The notes beneath the pieces were generated by a model. It searched no databases. It had not been told where the DNA came from and saw only the letters and a list, made by a program, of their open reading frames with translations. From an uncultured Clostridia bacterium (GTDB lineage: Bacteria; Bacillota; Clostridia; Oscillospirales; CAG-272), in the NCBI GenBank assembly GCA_904502055.1, contig CAJGDZ010000017.1, positions 1 through 17,337 on the forward strand: a stretch of 17,337 bases of DNA, written 5' to 3'. Of this stretch, positions 13,560 through 17,337 are shown piece after piece; position 1 is the stretch's first letter; every line of letters starts with the position of its first letter. Both the position numbers and the translations under genes were made by a program.

Positions 13560-15497
13560 ATGCAGGATACTCAATTTTTGCCGATATGCAAGGCCGATAT
13601 GGACGCCCGCGGCTGGGACCGTCCCGATTTTGTATACGTGACGGGTGACGCCTATGTGGATCACCCGTCCTTCGGCGTTTCCATTATCTCAAGGGTACTG
13701 GAGGCCAAGGGCTTCCGCGTGGCCATTTTGTCTCAGCCCGACTACAAAAGCGCCGACGCCTTCCGTGAATTCGGCCGTCCGCGCCTGGGCTTCCTCGTGA
13801 CCGCGGGCAACATCGACTCGATGGTCGCGCACTACACGGTCTCGCTCAAAAAACGTACCTATGACTACTACTCCGCAGGCGGCAAGATGGGAAAACGCCC
13901 CGACCGCGCCACCATCGTGTATTGCAATCGCATCCGCGAGGCGTATGGCGACGTGCCGATCATTCTCGGCGGTCTTGAGGCGTCGCTGCGCCGCTTTGCC
14001 CACTATGACTACTGGTCGGACAAGATTCGCCGCTCCATCCTGGTCGATTCACGCGCCGACCTGCTCACCTACGGTATGGGCGAGAACATTCTCATTCGCA
14101 TCGCCGCCCTGTTGGACAAGGGCATCCCCGTCAAAAAGATCCGCGACGTGCGCGGCACGGTCTACCTTGCCGCAAAGGACGAGCCCGTCCACTTTGACGT
14201 GGCCGCCGCCTTTGATTACAATGAGCTTAAGACCGACAAGCGCAAATACGCCGAGGCCTTCGGCGTGCAGTACAAAAATCAGGATGCCATAAGCGGCAAG
14301 GCCATCCTTGAATATTACGACAATAAGATGCTGGTGCAAAATCCGCCGATGCCGCCGCTTGAGAGCGACGAGCTTGATTGGGTCTATTCGCTGCCCTACG
14401 CGCGCGATTTCCACCCCATCTACAAGGCCGAGGGCGGCGTACCTGCCATTGAGGAGGTCAAATTCTCCATCACGCAGAACCGCGGCTGCTTTGGCGGCTG
14501 CAACTTCTGTGCGCTTGCCTTCCATCAGGGGCGCACTGTGCGCTCGCGAAGCCGCGAAAGCATCCTCCGCGAGGGCAGACTGATCACCGAGCTGCCTGAC
14601 TTCAAGGGCTACATTCATGACGTCGGCGGTCCCACCGCCAACTTCCGTGAGCCTGCCTGCGAAAAGCAGCTGAAGGACGGCGTTTGCACCGAGCGCAAAT
14701 GCCTGGCACCGAGGCCCTGCAAAAATCTTCGCGTCTCGCACGAGGAATATATCCAAATTCTGAAGGATCTTGAAGCGCTCCCGAAGGTCAAAAAGGTCTT
14801 TATCCGTTCGGGTATCCGCTTTGACTATCTGCTTTTGGACAAAAACGAGGAGTTTTTCAAAAAGCTGGTGCGCGATCACGTCAGCGGGCAACTTAAGGTC
14901 GCGCCCGAGCACTGCGCCTCTGCGGTCCTCGACTGTATGGGAAAACCCCATTTTGAGGTCTACGAGCAGTTCAAGAGCCGCTATTTCGAGCTGACAAAGA
15001 GCTTTGGCAAGGAGCAATACCTGGTGCCCTATCTGATGTCCAGCCACCCCGGCTCCGACCTTGGCGCCGCCATTCGCCTGGCACAGACCTTAAAGCGCGA
15101 GCATTACGCCCCCGAGCAGGTGCAGGACTTCTACCCCACCCCGGGAACGGCCTCCACGGTCATGTACTATACGGGTATCAACCCTCTCAATATGAAGCCC
15201 GTACACGTCACCACCGACTATCACGAAAAGCAACTCCAGCGCGCGCTTTTGCAGTATAACCGTCCGCAGAACGCGTCTCTCGTTCGCGAGGCGCTGACCA
15301 AGGCAGGACGGACCGATCTGATCGGCACCTCGCCCGACTGTCTGGTTCTCCCCGAGCACCGTGCCCCCGTCACACCCGGGAAGCGGACATCCCCCAAAAA
15401 AGCAACGCCCAAAGGGCGTGTGGAAACCCGCGCATCGGGTAAAAATACAAAGCGTACCCCTAAAAATCCCCCAAGCAGAAAGGAACGGAAACGATGA
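13560..15497 (+). CDS. ygiQ: YgiQ-family radical SAM protein (UPF0313)
   Basis: A 645-residue radical SAM protein of unknown substrate. The N-terminal region (about 1-290, with DFVYVTGDAYVDHPSFG and GGLEASLRRFAHYDYWSD) resembles a cobalamin-binding-like fold seen in such families. The radical SAM core has RGCFGGCNFC with Cys310, Cys314 and Cys317 for the 4Fe-4S cluster. The YgiQ C-terminal domain (about 500-590) includes FYPTPGTASTVMYYTG, NPLNMKPVHV and LQYNRPQN. The last about 45 residues are a Lys/Arg/Pro-rich disordered tail. AAAAGGAA precedes the ATG, 23 nt after spoVM; the final codons overlap galK by 4 nt. Family membership is sure, the reaction is unknown. Confidence 0.93.
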   Translation: MQDTQFLPICKADMDARGWDRPDFVYVTGDAYVDHPSFGVSIISRVLEAKGFRVAILSQPDYKSADAFREFGRPRLGFLVTAGNIDSMVAHYTVSLKKRTYDYYSAGGKMGKRPDRATIVYCNRIREAYGDVPIILGGLEASLRRFAHYDYWSDKIRRSILVDSRADLLTYGMGENILIRIAALLDKGIPVKKIRDVRGTVYLAAKDEPVHFDVAAAFDYNELKTDKRKYAEAFGVQYKNQDAISGKAILEYYDNKMLVQNPPMPPLESDELDWVYSLPYARDFHPIYKAEGGVPAIEEVKFSITQNRGCFGGCNFCALAFHQGRTVRSRSRESILREGRLITELPDFKGYIHDVGGPTANFREPACEKQLKDGVCTERKCLAPRPCKNLRVSHEEYIQILKDLEALPKVKKVFIRSGIRFDYLLLDKNEEFFKKLVRDHVSGQLKVAPEHCASAVLDCMGKPHFEVYEQFKSRYFELTKSFGKEQYLVPYLMSSHPGSDLGAAIRLAQTLKREHYAPEQVQDFYPTPGTASTVMYYTGINPLNMKPVHVTTDYHEKQLQRALLQYNRPQNASLVREALTKAGRTDLIGTSPDCLVLPEHRAPVTPGKRTSPKKATPKGRVETRASGKNTKRTPKNPPSRKERKR

Positions 15498-16771
15498 AAG
15501 CCTATGAACTTATAAAAAAACTGACAGACGGCGCCGCCGATGCCCTGCTTATCGAGCTCTACGGCACCGAAAATCTGGAAAAGCAAAAGGCTCGCTACCT
15601 GGCGGCCGTCCAAAGCTTCACCGAGCTTTACGGTGATCGTGACGGCGTGGGCATCTACTCGGTTTCCGGTCGAAGCGAGCTTTCAGGCAACCATACCGAC
15701 CACAACCGCGGCTGTGTCATCGCCGCCTCGATTGACCTTGACATCATCGCCGTGGCTGCCGCGACCGACGATGGCATCGTTCGCCTTTGCAGTGAGGGCT
15801 TTGGCGAGGATACCGTTGATTTTAAGGCCTATTCCGAGCCCGACGGAGCAAAATTCGGCACGTCTGCCTCGCTGATCGCGGGTATGTGTCGCGGCTTTGC
15901 CGATAAGGGCTATGCGGTCGGCGGCTTTTGCGCCTACACCACCTCTTGCGTGCTCAGGGGCTCGGGGCTTTCCTCGTCCGCCGCATTTGAGGATATGATC
16001 GGCAACATTTTGAACCATCTCTATAACGGCGGCACGGTGCCAAACGTCGAGATCGCCAAGCTGGCACAGTACGCCGAAAACGTCTTTTTCGGCAAGCCCT
16101 GCGGTCTTATGGACCAGGTGGCCTGCGCCGCAGGCGGCATCGTGGCCATTGATTTTGCCGACGAGAGCGCGCCCGTCATTGACGTCATTCACCCCGATAT
16201 GAAGGACTACAAGCTTTGCATCGTCAACACCGGCGGCAACCACGCCGATCTCACCGACGATTACGCCTCGGTGCCCGCCGAGATGAAGGCAGTGGCGGCG
16301 CACTTCGGCAAGCGCGTGCTCCGCGAGGTGGAGGAAAGCGAGATTCTGACCGCCATTCCGAAGCTCCGCGAAACGTGCGGCGACAGGGCTATTCTGCGCG
16401 CGCTTCATTTCCTTTCGGAGAATCGGCGCGTGCTTGCGCAAAAGAAAGCGCTCCTTTCGGGCGACCTTGACGGCTTTTTTGAGGGTGTGATCGCCTCGGG
16501 ACGCTCCTCGTTCTGCTATCTCCAAAACGTTTACACCACAAAAAATGTAAGTGAGCAGGGGCTTTCTCTGGCGCTCTGCCTTGCCGAAAACTTTCTCAAG
16601 GATAAAAAGGCCGCCTGGCGCGTGCACGGCGGCGGCTTTGCCGGCACCGTTCAGAGCTTTGTGCGCGAGGCGGATGTTGACGCTTACCGAACGCTGATGG
16701 ACTCGGTGTTTGGCGAGGGTGCGTGCATCGTACTTCGCATTCGTCCGCACGGCGCGCTGCGCGTTCTTTGA
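15494..16771 (+). CDS. galK: Galactokinase-family GHMP sugar kinase
   Basis: Probably phosphorylates galactose at C1 (Leloir pathway). The 425-residue protein has the galactokinase signature in variant form, GRSELSGNHTDHNRG (59-73), the ATP-binding GLSSSAA (158-164), CGLMDQ (203-208; catalytic-base Asp207) and C-terminal VHGGGFAGT (377-385). CGxMDQ marks galactokinase within the GHMP superfamily. In the signature, the usual GEHTDY is GNHTDH: Asn66 replaces the sugar-contacting Glu, a variant I associate with a clostridial galactokinase branch. The ATGA overlap with ygiQ implies coupled translation. No galT, galE or transporter lies nearby, so substrate is inferred from family only. Confidence 0.88.
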   Translation: MKAYELIKKLTDGAADALLIELYGTENLEKQKARYLAAVQSFTELYGDRDGVGIYSVSGRSELSGNHTDHNRGCVIAASIDLDIIAVAAATDDGIVRLCSEGFGEDTVDFKAYSEPDGAKFGTSASLIAGMCRGFADKGYAVGGFCAYTTSCVLRGSGLSSSAAFEDMIGNILNHLYNGGTVPNVEIAKLAQYAENVFFGKPCGLMDQVACAAGGIVAIDFADESAPVIDVIHPDMKDYKLCIVNTGGNHADLTDDYASVPAEMKAVAAHFGKRVLREVEESEILTAIPKLRETCGDRAILRALHFLSENRRVLAQKKALLSGDLDGFFEGVIASGRSSFCYLQNVYTTKNVSEQGLSLALCLAENFLKDKKAAWRVHGGGFAGTVQSFVREADVDAYRTLMDSVFGEGACIVLRIRPHGALRVL

Positions 16772-16777
16772 TCCGAT

Positions 16778-17179
16778 ATGAAAATAAGTAAAAATGAGCT
16801 GCGAGCCAGACTCTCCCGCTTCAATTTCCGGCTGGTGATCGCACTTGCGGTCAGCACCATCCTGTTTCTGGGCACCTTTTTGGTCGTTTGGGAGCTGGGA
16901 CACGAAATCCTCATCAGCGGCATTTACGGCGCCATCTCCCTTGTTGCCGCGCTGGCCTATACCCTCATAAATAAAGGATTTTTAGGACGTCTTCCCACCG
17001 CCGAGGAGCTGCCGACAACCTGGGATAAGAAACAACGCGAGGACTTTCTCGGGGATCTTTCGGCAAGGCGCAAAAAAAGCAAAAAGCTTCTTTTGATCCT
17101 TCTTCCGATGCTCGTCACCTTTGCTTATAAGCTCCTCGAGCTCTACTTCTTCCCCCTCCTCACCGCCTTTTTTTCTTAA
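16778..17179 (+). CDS. Small membrane protein of unknown function
   Basis: A 133-residue protein I do not recognise. Two hydrophobic segments lie near the N-terminus (about 18-40 and 43-65), then a polar loop with PTAEELPTTWDKKQREDFLGDLSARRKKSKK (in parts, 73-103) and a third long hydrophobic stretch (about 104-132) that could be one long or two short membrane helices. The conserved-looking feature is the acidic/aromatic loop followed by a basic cluster, which would sit on the cytoplasmic side by the positive-inside rule. It begins 6 nt after galK with no clear ribosome binding site, suggesting coupling. Codon use matches its neighbours. It is the last gene before the terminal repeat. No function proposed. 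Confidence 0.8.
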   Translation: MKISKNELRARLSRFNFRLVIALAVSTILFLGTFLVVWELGHEILISGIYGAISLVAALAYTLINKGFLGRLPTAEELPTTWDKKQREDFLGDLSARRKKSKKLLLILLPMLVTFAYKLLELYFFPLLTAFFS

Positions 17180-17337
17180 AAAATTGAAGTTTGTCGGGGA
17201 GTTTCGCCCGTTGCGACGGGCGACGAGGCTTCGCGCCTCGACCGCGCAAGCCTTTAAAAAGGCTTGACCTAAACTCTCACTGCACGGGTTCGCTTAAACT
17301 TCACGTCATTTTAGACGGAAAGCCGCAAGGCTTCCCG
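17180..17337 (+). repeat. Second copy of the modular hairpin repeat (cut by window edge)
   Basis: Directly after the last stop codon comes the same 16 nt as after fmt (AAATTGAAGTTTGTCG, 17181-17196 and 6761-6776). Then follow three hairpins: 17205-17211/17216-17222 (CGCCCGT/ACGGGCG), 17224-17229/17235-17240 (CGAGGC/GCCTCG) and 17247-17255/17258-17266 (CAAGCCTTT/AAAGGCTTG). Next is the inverted block 17247-17312 and a GACGGA-AAGCC hairpin module running off the window. TGAAGTTT (17185-17192) and AAACTTCA (17296-17303) are inverted repeats bounding 119 bp. It contains no gene. Confidence 0.8.
17247..17312 (-). repeat. 66-nt dispersed repeat block, copy B (inverted)
   Basis: The reverse complement of this block aligns gap-free with 7033-7098 with 10 mismatches, counted by hand. 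The best-kept parts are the outer 17 nt and the terminal 9-bp hairpin, where the loop bases differ but the stem is preserved. Confidence 0.85.

Overview
The window is a stretch of bacterial chromosome from the Bacillota, most likely an uncultured, GC-rich Clostridia-type organism with a spore-former's ancestry. Three things point that way. The gene order yicC-remA-gmk-rpoZ-priA-def-fmt-rsmB-rlmN-prpC-prkC-rsgA-thiN-spoVM is the conserved run known from Bacillus subtilis. RemA and SpoVM are Bacillota markers. Coding DNA is GC-rich at third positions while the main promoter region is AT-rich. The exact taxon cannot be fixed from sequence reading alone.

Layout. Positions 1-464 (minus strand) hold the N-terminal five-sixths of elongation factor P. 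Positions 465-702 form a divergent, AT-rich promoter region with a good sigma-A-type promoter facing each way. From 703 to 17179 every gene lies on the plus strand, mostly with gaps of 2-35 nt, and reads like one long operon: RNA decay (YicC), matrix/osmotic regulator (RemA), guanylate kinase, RNA polymerase omega, primosomal helicase PriA, peptide deformylase, Met-tRNA formyltransferase, RsmB and RlmN rRNA methyltransferases, the PP2C phosphatase/PASTA kinase pair, ribosome-maturation GTPase RsgA, thiamine pyrophosphokinase, a 28-residue SpoVM, a YgiQ-family radical SAM protein, a galactokinase-family kinase and a small membrane protein. The theme is growth housekeeping: starting protein synthesis with formyl-Met and trimming it, maturing rRNA, restarting replication, making GTP, and sensing the cell wall, with a sporulation gene embedded. 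Compared with B. subtilis, coaBC (between rpoZ and priA) and rpe (between rsgA and thiN) are missing, and ygiQ, galK and a membrane protein have been added.

Two non-coding regions stand out. The 397-nt gap between fmt and rsmB (6763-7159) and the last about 158 nt (17180-17337) contain the same modular, hairpin-rich repeat family in opposite orientations, including a 66-nt block with 56 identical positions. This is the best candidate for something undescribed here. I see no complete defence system, prophage, CRISPR array, RNA gene or transposase gene. The rest is a conserved housekeeping operon with some unusual protein details: a non-RD 'HCD' PASTA kinase, a GKSE G4 motif in RsgA, an in-frame 9-nt repeat in rpoZ and a second proline in SpoVM.
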